Below are positions 34,684-45,429 of a stretch of DNA of 64,000 nucleotides, in pieces. The DNA lies in assembly GCF_000005505.3 (NCBI RefSeq), contig NC_016133.3, positions 16,182,001 through 16,246,000 on the forward strand, in the 5' to 3' direction. Each line of letters opens with the position of its first letter. The first letter of the stretch is position 1. The position numbers were made by a program, and so were the translations under genes. Source of the stretch: Brachypodium distachyon (Eukaryota > Streptophyta > Magnoliopsida > Poales > Poaceae). The notes below the pieces were generated by a model. That model did not search any database. It was not told the origin of the DNA and worked only from the letters and a program-made list of their open reading frames with translations.

Positions 34684-35316
34684 CTAAGGCGGTTGCTGTT
34701 GCTCCGTCTGCGGCCACACGAAATGAACTGGCTGCAGGTATCCATAGTACATTCCGAAGTTGCCCATTCCCGGTACCGTGGTCTGCATGGTCCTAGTCGG
34801 CAACCCCACGCCATTGTCCTGCATGACGTCCACAAGGAAATCAAATGCCTCATTCCGGGAGACCGCAGCGGCGATGTCATTCTTCTGCAGCGTCCTCCTA
34901 TTATTTTCTCTGGTTTGGAGCCACGATCTCAGCGTCAGCTCCTGGATGAAGATCTCACACGCCTTAGCTAGGAGCCCATGCGCCTCCCCCGCGATCATCT
35001 GGACATTCTCCCCGCTAGCCTTCATGATCTTCTTGATCCTCGCAAGGGGAAGGCTGTGGGTCTTGAAGTCGCTCATGTGCTCGATCTCATCCAGCCGGTC
35101 GCTCCAGAAGGCCTGAAGCTGTTGCTGGTGCTGGTCCTCCTGCTGCATTGGGAGGGCTGCATAGACTGGACCACCATAGGGTCCTACATGAAAGACGGTA
35201 CTTGCGGGAAAGACGACGCCTGCTGGCGCAGGTCCAGATTCCGTCCCTGCCACATATGCTACAGATGTGTCGTTTGTGGCATCCGCCTCTGTCCTTGGCT
35301 GCGAGTGTTGATCCAT
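34684..35316 (-). CDS. NF-YC: NF-YC-like subunit, copy 5 (early stop)
   Basis: Encodes 210 residues from MDQHSQPRTEADATND (ATG 35314-35316). The histone fold is intact (SLPLARIKKIMKASGENV, RTLQKNDIAAAVSRNEAFDF) and is nearly identical to that of copy 2. The frame ends at TAG (34684-34686), where other copies have TAC within PPYNGE. The last 25 or so residues, mostly Gln/Pro-rich, are therefore missing; the continuing DNA down to about 34607 still resembles them. Since the fold is upstream of the stop, the product could still pair with NF-YB. Promoter, exon 1 and 5'UTR intron are present. Confidence 0.83.
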   Translation of the reverse strand: MDQHSQPRTEADATNDTSVAYVAGTESGPAPAGVVFPASTVFHVGPYGGPVYAALPMQQEDQHQQQLQAFWSDRLDEIEHMSDFKTHSLPLARIKKIMKASGENVQMIAGEAHGLLAKACEIFIQELTLRSWLQTRENNRRTLQKNDIAAAVSRNEAFDFLVDVMQDNGVGLPTRTMQTTVPGMGNFGMYYGYLQPVHFVWPQTEQQQPP

Positions 35317-35347
35317 GGCCAAAAGATACATGCACTTATGTCTTAAC

Positions 35348-36824
35348 CTGGAACATAACGGGAGAACTTGTCATATGTTGGTAATTTAAACAGGGGTTCC
35401 GTAAAACATGATGCTAAGTATATCTTTCAACAGTAGATAAGCTCCTTAAAAAAATTTTATGAGAAGCACGAAGAAAATATTAAAACCACAATTAAAAGAA
35501 CTAACTTTCCTAAAAAACAGACACAATTAACTTCCCTGAAAATTCAAATAACTAGACACAATTACACAACTAATGTATTATCATATCCATTTGCACCTGG
35601 AGTAGTTACATGTAAATACATATCAATTTTTTTTTGCTTTTGCTTACACATAATTACAATTTCAAAGAAAAAGAAAACATGTTTGTACTTTTGTCTACAT
35701 GGAAACTGCAATCTACTCGTGCCGAGCAAACAATCCCCATAAAACAAGGAAGTAAACATATATACCGGAGTATAGACTACGAATATGGGCTATAGACTAC
35801 GAACATGGGCTCTCTTGTGAACCCACGCGGAAATGGAAGAAAAATAACCATGGTATACGCGGCCAGAGGATAGCCCCTCCTAGATTTGCATCTAAAGAAC
35901 AAATCTTACAGCAAATTAAAATACCCCACGACCTTTTCATCTAAACTCGATTGCTAGTGTTCTCTAATCTGTCGTGGTTTCCTAAATAAGAACTAATGTG
36001 CTAACGGTTCCATGCATCGAAACTCAATTATTGCTAGTGTATGTATTGCCTAATCTGTCGTGTGGTTCCGTATGAAAAAACAAAAATAGTCACGAGACCT
36101 AACGCTGGCAGATTTCTCGGCCCCGGCCCTCCTTTCGTGCCAGCAAACGCACCTGTATCCTCCTTTTTGTCTGGTGCCCTTATATTTCTAGCTTAACATA
36201 ATTATTTCTAAATGTCACTGTGCTACTATACCGAAGTCCCAAACCAAGACTGGTGACATGGCCGCCCCCCAGCAGCGAGAGAGAAAGAGACAGAGGGGGA
36301 GGAACAACCCCGGCCGGATCTCGATCTCAGCGGCGATGGCGCCCTCTCTCCTCAACCTCTCCTGCTAGGAAGAACCTAGTATAAACTAACGAATCCATTG
36401 TTAGAGTTCACACTTCACAGATCGATAACATGTAAAAGGGCACGAGCAAGCGCAGCCGACGCGGCGAGACAAACGCCGATCCATCGATCGACATCTGAAA
36501 CATGGCGAGACAGCACGGATCTAGCAAAAAATCATGGCACCGACAGAATCGGAGATGACAAAACAGCAGAATTGGAGAACTGGCCCTATCTATCTACATG
36601 CCTCTTCCTAGATCTCGCACAAATAATACTACTCCGTACTACATACATACCAAGACAGCAGCTAGCATAAATTGGAGGTGATGCGAGATGAGGCCTGAGG
36701 GTGGAGGTTGTTGATTCTTACCAAACCAGGGGCCGGGCGCTGGAGATGGAACCCTAGGAGGAAGATGGCGACGGCGAGGAGAGGGACTGATGAGGGAGAC
36801 CTCGGCTTGGCCCCTATATATTTG
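35348..36824 (-). promoter_or_regulatory. 5'UTR intron, exon 1 and TATA box of NF-YC copy 5
   Basis: Acceptor GTTATGTTCCAG ends at 35348. Donor GTAAGA begins at 36721, after an exon 1 containing CATCTTCCTCCTAGGG. TATA box AAATATATAGG lies at 36814-36824. The intron is about 1.37 kb. Confidence 0.65.
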
Positions 36825-37489
36825 CCTACTGCTGGACTGGGATCCAGTGCCTACTGGACTGGGAGTCAGTGTCTGAACTGAAAGACTTTTTGTCTATGCC
36901 TTATTTGGGATATACTATGTCGATCGAGGCCCAGTGGGCGGCGGGGCCTGTGAGTGATATTCGGTGGGCGCTTTGGGACACACGTGCGACGAAAAGGGAA
37001 GGACAGGGAAGGAACCAGGGTGATTCTGTCTGACAGACATTCTTGAGAGCATTTTTTTTAATCTGAAAACGCTATTTGGTGAACTGAAAAAATCTACGGG
37101 AGAGAGGACCCTTAAAGCCCCAACAACGAACACTGATATAAATATCCTCCGAAGATGTTCTTCTTGATGGCCAAACCTTACTCGTTTCGTTGTCATTTTG
37201 ACAGTAGTTCTCTGAAAGGAAATATAACTTGTACACTATATTTAATGTGCTCTTCTTTGCTACGTAAGACCTCCAAACGGACCATTTTTTACTGTACAAA
37301 TTAAGAAAGTCGACAAGTCACATTTCTTAGAAAAAAAACTCCACAAGACATAATCAAAATTAAAAATGTTAAGATATCTTGTAAGTTGTAAAATGAACTG
37401 TAATCTAAGATGTTATGACCAGTCAAATACAAAACGTGCATTATTTGACTGGATTTGCTAAGATTGTTAGGATGTACTCTTTGTCCGTA

Positions 37490-38150
37490 GGAGTATAGAA
37501 CAAGAAGAAATAATTCTGTGTGTCTTAGTTTCCCTGAATCAGCATGCTTTCATGGTTAAAATTGGTCTGGCTAAAGCTTTTGATAGGCTAGAATGACACT
37601 TCATCACACGTAAAGGGTTGCATGGCCATTTAATTTCATTAATTTAGTCGCTTGCGTCACGTCTCCTATCTTCTATGTCATCGTCAATGGCCAGCCTTTT
37701 GGCAAATTCCACGGCAGCAACGGAGGAATATGACAAGAATGTCCTCTCTCTCCGTATATTTTTGCCCGACAGTGGATTTGTTACTCCCGAGAGCACATTG
37801 CATGCCCCTATCATAGCCGCACATTTCCATGGCATCCTCCCACCCTTCTTCTATCTTCTCTGTCATCATCAATAGCCAGCCTTCTGGCTAATTCCACGGC
37901 CAGCAACAGAGGAATATGACATGGATGTCCTCTCTCTCCGTATATTTTTGTCCTTGACAAGAACGAGCTTTCTATCAATCTGCAAGAGGCTATATCTATG
38001 CTGAATCACCACCTTCAAGGTATTACTCTTCAGCCCCACTGTCTGCACATTCACTTTCTCACGTACGCTGGCGATCGAGCTGCTTAATTATCTGCAGGCA
38101 TGTTACCACCGTTGAAGCCAATGCTATTTTTGTTATCAACTTAACTTTTT
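37490..38150 (+). pseudogene. LINE reverse transcriptase remnant (block B start)
   Basis: Contains the degraded MVKIGLAKAFDRL motif (37553-37590), VTSPIFYVIVNGQPFGK-like text at 37657, and the later RT stretch LDKNELSINLQEAISM, LQGITLQP and FTFSRTLA (37945-38080). Frames are broken. It aligns with 16557-17449 in block A. Confidence 0.7.
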
Positions 38151-38507
38151 TTTCAATCTGGGAAAACTCCTGCTACCTGAATAAATCTACCATTCCTTTT
38201 CAGCAAGCATGTTGACCACGACTCTACCTCTCAAATCAAATCCATTTTTCCCATCCGGCCGGCCAGCAGAACCTCAATAACAGTACTCTATCTCGGACAT
38301 CCCTTGATCCTCCCTAATAAGGATAGATTCTCTGCTTAAACTTCATCATCGATACGATAAATGATAAAATCAGGCATAAACTCAATTATATTGCTTCATG
38401 ATGATGTTGGAAGACTCACGCTTATTAACTCGGCTTTTCCTCCATCCCTATTGACTATATGCCTCGGTGTCATCCTTGATCGTGCATCCGCCGAATTTCG
38501 TAACACT

Positions 38508-39705
38508 TGATGGAAATATGAGCAATTTACCACAAGATTTAATAGATAAAAACAGTAAATAAAACATGTGTAATATTGCAACCATGAATAATTCGGCACA
38601 AGAATTGATCAACATAAATAGTGGGTAAAACATGACTAGACCAAACACAGTAGTCATGCAAGCATATGAACAAAACACATCTAAATCAAGAACTAAACAT
38701 ACGAATTGCAGCATGATATCAAGTATGGGAAATAATGACACGTGCGGTGCAGAGGCGGAACCGCTCGTGTTCCCGTTGCTAGACATGTTGATGTCGAGGA
38801 TGTCTTCAACCTCCGGGAAGAAGTCGTCGTCGGGGAAGGAGTCGTCGGAGTCCAGTGCGTTCGCGGCGAAGAGGAAGAAGACAGTAGTCGCGCGTAGCGC
38901 TCCCCAAAAACCTTATTGCCCTTCTCTCGTACAGGACTCGTAGAGGCGGGGTTCCGGAGGCCTACTATCCCGACCTGCGGTGCACGCCACGAGACGAGAT
39001 GGGGAAGAACGGAGCGGCAGTGCAATGCTCTGGAACGAGAGGAGGCAGGAATGCTGTTTCGGTGTGCTTTCTGGAGAGGAGCAGGCAACAGAGGGAGGCA
39101 AAACGAAGAGGACAAATTCGTTTCAGCTTCTGTGCAACCATTCAGATTATTTTCCATTCACGCGTGTACAGGACTCGAAGAGGCGGGGTTCCGGAGGCCT
39201 ACTATCCCGACCTGCGGTGCACGCCGCCAGACGAGATGGGGAAGAACGGAGCGGCAGTGCAATGCTCTGGAACGAGAGGAGGTAGGAGTGTTGTTTCGGT
39301 GTGCTTTCTGGAGAGAAGCGGGCAACAGAGGGAGGCGAAACGAAGAGGACAAATTCGTTTCAGCTTCTGTGCAACCGTTCAGATTATTTTCCATTCATGC
39401 GTGGCAAAAAGATAGAGAAGCTCTCGGCTCGAGGCATTCCCGCAACCCGCGGCGCGTGCGCGTCGTGACAAGACGAGGCGGGGGGCGGAGGAGCGCGTAG
39501 AAGCTCTCTTCTTCTCATGCTCACACAACAGGTGGAAGAGCCCCCCCCTTATAAGGTGGTGCAAACTCTCTTCAACTAGCAATGTGGGACTAAACTTTTG
39601 TCCCACCTCTTGCCATGCATGAATGGGCCGAATGGGCCTTTGGGATTTTCAGGAATTTATTGGACTATAAATTAAATAGTGGGCTGGGCCACATAAATTC
39701 CAACA
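38508..39705 (-). mobile_element. Solo LTR of an LTR retrotransposon
   Basis: Starts TGATGGAAATATG, ends CATAAATTCCAACA, and is flanked by the 5-bp duplication ACACT (38503-38507 and 39706-39710). Block A shows the empty site at about 20145-20155. The TG...CA ends and 5-bp duplication are typical of LTRs; TGTTGGAATTTATG at the - strand start suggests Copia-like. A TATA-like CTTATAAGG on the - strand lies at about 39549. There is no internal retrotransposon sequence, so LTR-LTR recombination removed it. Confidence 0.88.
38930..39403. repeat. 237-bp tandem duplication inside the solo LTR
   Basis: The stretch beginning TACAGGACTCG at 38930 is repeated from 39167 with few differences and ends TTCCATTCATGCGTG. 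Open frames across it are a by-product of the duplication. Confidence 0.92.
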
Positions 39706-40343
39706 ACACTTACTACTATTATTGTGAACTTTTGGTGGACACAAGTGTCAGGGAAGGATAGGAAAAAAAACACTTTGTCTTAATGATGATGACATAGCAT
39801 CCGGGTATAGTCTCAAGGAGGAAAAACTCGGCCCAAGGAGTAGAGGGTCTGCCAGGTCATCTATATGGAGTCTGACTGCTACACCTGGGCGCCTCATTGA
39901 CTTGGAGTGCAAGATAGGGAAACTCTACTACCCAAAATACCACTTGAGATATGATTCTAACCGATTAAATAATCTATTCCGTATAAACCGACTCAGGCTC
40001 TTGTAATCTGATACGTCGAAAACATACTATTCCTTTTTAAGTTTCCATCTTTGTGTTCTATTGCTTTTTATCGATTTTCATTAAAGCTTTGAGCTTAAAT
40101 GTAGTTAACAGCCATTAGGAAGTTTCTTCTTTCTTTGTTTTGTTAATTTCAGATATATAACGCGAGAGGAGAGCCCCTAGAAAATTAGGAGGATCATATA
40201 TCGGAGTCCAATGCAGTATACAAAAGGAGGGATCGACAAAGGCCCCCACGGAGGTCCCAGTCGGCCAAGGGTAGGCACCCTGGGCCCAGGGCTGCTTGCC
40301 TGGGGCTTGGGAGACTCTGCTCTTTTCGATGTACTCTTTCATA

Positions 40344-40549
40344 CTCCCTCCGTTCCAAAACACAAATCATAAAGATTTGTGCACTTGGACCAAGGCAGCT
40401 CTCATTTCTAGTGCTTGACCACTCATATTGGATTAATAATAAATGGATGTGAGTAGTTATTTGCCGGGTGCGGGTACCAAGAGAAAATAAGGTGTGTTTT
40501 GGAACAAATGAGAAAAACCTATATGAGTTGTGTTTTGGATAGGAGGGAG
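40344..40549. mobile_element. Stowaway-type MITE with empty site in block A
   Basis: CTCCCTCCGTTCCAAAACAC to its near reverse complement TGTTTTGGATAGGAGGGAG, flanked by TA on both sides. Block A at about 20790 reads CCATAACACTTTGGG with a single TA. Length 206 bp. Confidence 0.93.
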
Positions 40550-40689
40550 TAACACTTTGGGACCCCCTGAAAATTCAGACACAAGAAGATATCGATTACG
40601 AGGCAAAGCAGCACAGAAAGTAAAACTACCAGAAATTATGCTGCGAGATCACTGCTTCGGAAAAGGTTAGCAGCAGCGGTCCGAATTAC

Positions 40690-40860
40690 ACACCGGTGGC
40701 GGTAACCCGGACCGCCACTAAGCCTGCGCCACGGTAATACCCGCCACCGGTGCTAGCCAGCACCGGTGGCGGTTTGCACAACCGCCGCTGGTAATCCGTA
40801 GGGAGGTTAAGAAAGTGCACCGGTGACCGTGGGAAGAACTGCCACTGTTCTTTTCCGGTT
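40690..40860. repeat. Left subterminal repeat array of CACTA-2
   Basis: Inverted CCGGTGGCGG/CCGCCACC-type motifs at about 40692-40720, 40735-40765 and 40815-40845. Confidence 0.8.
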
Positions 40861-41052
40861 TAAAAAAAATATTTTTTATATTAGAACATTCCTGTAACAG
40901 CAATATATCACATCACAGCAATAGATAACAGCATGATAGATAACAGCAATATATATGAGAAAATCACACATCCATGATAGATAACAGCATCCGTTCACAA
41001 AACTTATTACAAAAACACAGATATTCAATATTTAACATTGTCCATCAAAGTT

Positions 41053-44000
41053 TCAATACATCGGCACAACCCCGCCTTCATAAAAATCACCGTTCTCCTT
41101 CAGGACCTCTTTGTTGAGAATGGTGGCTATCTTCCTCTGAATATCGAACACAAGAACAGCTGGGTTGTGTTCATATTCTGATTCCGTCTTGAAGTAATCC
41201 ACCATCTGCTGGTAGGTCGTCTTTGTCTTGGGCTTGAAATTGGTGACCCAATTGCGGATGATGTACGCGTAGTAGTATCCACAGAAGACCGTACCTTGCG
41301 GCTGTTGTATACATGCGAAGTTTCTGTGATAGGTTATTTTCTTCCAGCCGTAACTTGGCAACTCATAGTCAGTCACTGCCTTTTTCCACGCCTCTTCGAA
41401 GAGTGTTCCGACGGTTTAGAAGTCGCGCGGCTCATAGCCTTACTTCCGGCGGAGTGGATCAAGATACGTCACCGACCCTTCTTCGAAAGAGAAGGCCACC
41501 ACCACCCAATGTTCGTTGTTTACAAAAAGAACACACATTTATAACCGAAATGAGAACAACTTAGTGGAACGAGAAAGAAAGCAATGGTCTTGAGAACAAC
41601 TTACTCTAAATGGTAGAGTGTAAGAACATAACGGCGTTGCTTGTGCATTGCGAAGAACTTAGCCAAGTATGAGCCTTCTCTCTCGAACCCCGTTTCCATT
41701 CCTCTAGACCGATGGTTGCTTTGCTGAATAAGAGAGGATCGGCGATGGCAACGTGTGGTTCTTTCAGGCGGAAGGACTCCCTAGTGAAGTATACACACCA
41801 GAGTCTTAACATGTTGTTGTCTAAGTACTTCTGGTTGAAGACGTGAAACAAGTCAAGGAAGTCCACGCCGAAGGTAAGTTCCTTCGTCTGCAGGTCCCCC
41901 GTTTCGGCATTGTAGAAGCCATAATACTCTGGCACCTTCACATTCATCTGTTGGCCATGTTGTGTAGAATTAGCTGATGCTGCCATGTAGTAGCCATGTA
42001 GCTCTTGCATCTCTTGCGGCAGGCTCCTTAGGTCCTTAAGGCTGACCATCGGTTGTCCAGGGTAGAACATCAGCACTTTATCGAATTTCCTGGCCACGAA
42101 GTAGGCTCCGCCGACTAAATCACAAGCTATAGGGGGGCTTCATATTCAAAATATCTAGCCGGTTTTCCCAATTCCCTTCGATTATTGGCGGATTGCTGGG
42201 TTGCTCGCCCGTTGAGTCCAACTCTTTACTCTTCGAGTCACTGGATCTCTTGCTGATTTTGGACCCCTGTTATTGGTGCGCCGGCGTTTCAAAACCTCGG
42301 CCTCCTCTTGATCCTTGAAGGTCTGGGAGACCTGCTTGCCAGACGTGTACTCCAGCGCGCCCGCCACAGATTTCCGTGGCACGGGTGCAGGTCGTGGTGG
42401 TTGTGAGGGTTGGCTGTCTTTACGGTGGGGCGGCGATGGATTAGGCAGCAGCACATGAGCCGGTGCAGCGTCATCATCGCTGCAGTCTTGCGTTGGTCCG
42501 AAATCGAAGCCTCCTTGCCCCGACGTTGGTGAATCCGGACGTGCTGGCTTATTGGGGGATGGGCCAAGGGGCGATGGAGAGGGAAGTCATCGAGCGGAAG
42601 CCGGTGGAGACGCTCCGGGACACGACAAAGAGGGAGAAGGTTGGGTAGCGAGGGCAACCAACCTCCTGGGCCACTGGATGTACGTGCCCCGGCATTGCCC
42701 TAGAGTCACTGATTCCTCCTCTAGAGGATAAGGGACCGGCGTCTTGTCAAATTCCGGGAGCACGGAGTCCACCTGCACCCTGACATGATCCGGGGCCATG
42801 GGCGTGTTGTGCACGACCGGCATTCTTCGCATCAGCAGACCACGTGCGCCTAAGGGATTCCCGGTGGATGGCATCAATATCCGGCACTTAATACTCTTCT
42901 GTGCGTGACAAACAAATTAACATACGTACGTTAGTGTTATGGTGTGAAGAATGACGTAATTGAGTGTATATATACTATGGTACCAGTAAGGAGCTTACCA
43001 GGATGTTATCAGATGGGCCATCAGGGTCATCCGAAGTTCGGTGCCGGAGCCAGCACTGCTCTTATAAGGTGGCGGCGAAGGATTCGGAGTCGACTGATGA
43101 ACATGCGGAGTCATAGGCCTCGGTGTCACGCCCCGGTTGCCCTAATATGTAGCAACGAACTCCTCCATAGTCTGGCCAGAGTCCCTTGCTTTTTTCAAGC
43201 AAGCGAAAAACTCCTCCCTCGCCGCCCTTTTCGCCACCTCTACAATTTCTTCGTGCTTCTCAGCCTTTCTTTTACGGCTCCGGGCTTCTTTCTCTTGAGG
43301 AAAGACTTTGCGGCAAAGGGCCCCGGTTCCTAAGGCTCGAATATGGGCCCCGTGCTTATTTCTTCCTAGAGCATAGCTTAGTGGTGAATCCCACTGTGCA
43401 CGGAGCTCGTCGTGGGAGCCTTCCGACTCGAACTCGGCGACCTTGTCCTGAAATAAGACAAAGTCGGTGTCAATTTATAAGTGAGTGTGTTAGAAGCTAA
43501 ACTGAAAAGGAAGTGGCGGTTGAGGCCTTACGATTAAAACTTTCTGGTCATCGCGGATAGGCTTCAGGCCTGCCCACTGTTCTTTTGTCATGGTACTCCG
43601 CACAAAGGTTGTGAACCGGTCATGACGGAGCATTGTTGGGACAGGAGGGACTATCCCTCTTGCCGCAAGCTTGGCGTCCTCCTTCTCCCACACCGGCTTC
43701 TTTCCCTCGATACCACGACTACCAAGGCGGTGGTTAAATTTCCTCTTGGCACGTAGCGCCGCGTACCACTCTTGGGTTGCTTTGAAATTTTGATCCTTTT
43801 CCTTCTCCTTGAACTCCTCCCATTCCTCCTCTGTGATCCTCGGCCATTTCTTATGAATCACCATCTTCCAATCTTCGTTCAAAAAAGCACTGGCCATGGT
43901 ACCCCAATTGCTGTGACCCCTACGCATTGTGGTCTTCATCGCTCCGAATACTTCTTCACGGAGCACGGGATCAGGCACCTCGAACCTCTCCCATCCCTTG

Positions 44001-45145
44001 GCGTAACAATCTTGCTTTACGCTCTCCGGCACCTCGGTCCATCTTTGATTGATGTTCGTGAACTCGCGAACGATTGCATTGCAAGTGTTGGCGAAACACG
44101 ACGCGGCCCTCTTTGGTGATTTGGGTTCCCCCACGTCGTCAGTCCTGGTGACGATGAATTTCTCCTTCGTCGGCTTGTTAGACCCACGCGGCGCCTTCTT
44201 CTTCTTCTTCTTAGAAGTAGCCTGCGACGTGGTAGCCTCAGAGCCTGCATTGAAGCCTGAAGGATCACCGCCGCCGTGTTCAGGCTCGTCGTCTTGGCTA
44301 TGTGCTATTGGTGTGCCCGACGATGAAGAACCCTGAGGGGAGTCCTCAGGGTGTTCTCCATCGCGACCCTGAGCTTCCTATACAATGCCCTTACATGGAT
44401 TACTTTAAAAATTTGAAAAATTCGACATGACCCGTAATGTAAATCTAGAAAAATTCGGCATGACCCGTGCTATAAAGCTAGCGAATTGGTCTACCCGACA
44501 ATGATACCTGCATAAAAATTACCCACCCACATATACCCCCTCGGCGCGATGGCCACCCCCCTAAATTTCAACGGCCTCGGCACGATGGCCGGGCCCACAT
44601 CATGCATATGCCACAAAATGCATATTTAAGACATTTGATATTTGCTACTCAAGGATATTTGCTCAAGGATATTTAAGACAAAATGCATACCTAAGACGAA
44701 ATGCATAGTCTATTAATATATAATTATATGACATAGATTCATATTCATTATATTCCTAGTCAAGGATATTTGCTCATGGATATGATTTTGATCACATTAG
44801 TCACATATTTGCTACTCAAGGATATTTGCTTGACACTTTACCCATCGCCAAAGCAAGGAAAAAAAATCCTAACCCTAGAACATGGATCACTAAACCCTAG
44901 AACAGTAAACTTAAAAAAACAATCCTAACCCTAGCACTGACCTTGTCGCCGGCAGGCTCTCCCTCGACGCCGGCGGCCGGGGACCCCGGCGGTTTGTCGT
45001 CGCGGGGGAGCTTGGTCTCCAGATTTTGGACCTCGTCCACAAAATCCGGCGGGCCCGAATCAGCCGTGCGGCGGGGCGGCAGGTTTGCCGTGGCTGACGC
45101 CGTGGAGAAGCCACGGCAGCGGCCCGTGCCGCGTGTGCGCACCAT
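41053..45145 (-). pseudogene. Transposase_24 / Ulp1-protease fusion gene of CACTA-2 (damaged)
   Basis: Exon 1 (45145 to about 44941) starts MVRTRGTGRCRGF and ends before GTCAGTG. Exon 2 (44377-43532) encodes a Ser/Lys-rich part with KKKKKAPRGSNKP, then a Transposase_24-like domain (CFANTCNAIVREFTNINQRW; FKATQEWYAALRAKRKFNHR; LGSRG). Exon 3 (about 43450 down) encodes a charged helix (RSRKRKAEKHEEIVEVAKRA) and contains a TAG at 43142-43144. Further exons give FGVDFLDLFHVFNQK (about 41850) and the Ulp1-like end with QPQGTVFCGYYYAY (41280). The putative catalytic Cys is kept. Frame changes near 42100 and 41400 add to the damage. Exon borders were inferred by comparison with 6621-9837. Confidence 0.72.
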
Positions 45146-45429
45146 GGCGGCAGCGGCGGTGGCGGCGGCTCGGGGACAGCGGGTCGGGGAGGAGAAGGCC
45201 GGGGAAAAGGAACGGGGTCGGGGAGGAGAAGGAACGGCTTCGGGTCGGGGTCGGCGACGCGGGTGGGGGAGGGGAACGGCGGCGGCGGCGAGTCGGCGGC
45301 GGGGCAGGGCTTCGCCCGCGTTAGTGTTCGATGTGCCGCTGCTGGTCTGTGAGACGCGCGGGCGAATGGTTCGAAATTTCGCTAAGTCCAGTCGCTATCT
45401 ATTGGCCAAGGGGATTTTTGCACCAGCAC

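Larger units (their letters stand above)
33061..37480. repeat. Tandem NF-YC unit 5 (about 4.4 kb)
   Basis: Same order as the unit at 28980-33060. Aligned landmarks include ACGTACCACGGGATGAGACAT (29634 and 33832), the NF-YC gene, CAGATTTCTCGGCCCC in the intron (31500 and 36107) and AAGATATCTTGTAAGTTG (32971 and 37371). Confidence 0.85.
37650..40649. repeat. Segmental duplication block B, left part
   Basis: Aligns with 16557-17449 and 19829-20887 of block A. It lacks the CACTA insertion M1, but contains a solo LTR (38508-39705) and a MITE (40344-40549). It ends exactly where CACTA-2 begins. Confidence 0.87.

Noticed and set aside
38916..39500. 194-codon frame with an internal protein repeat
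   Set aside because: Created by the 237-bp tandem duplication inside a solo LTR; no retrotransposon protein motif.
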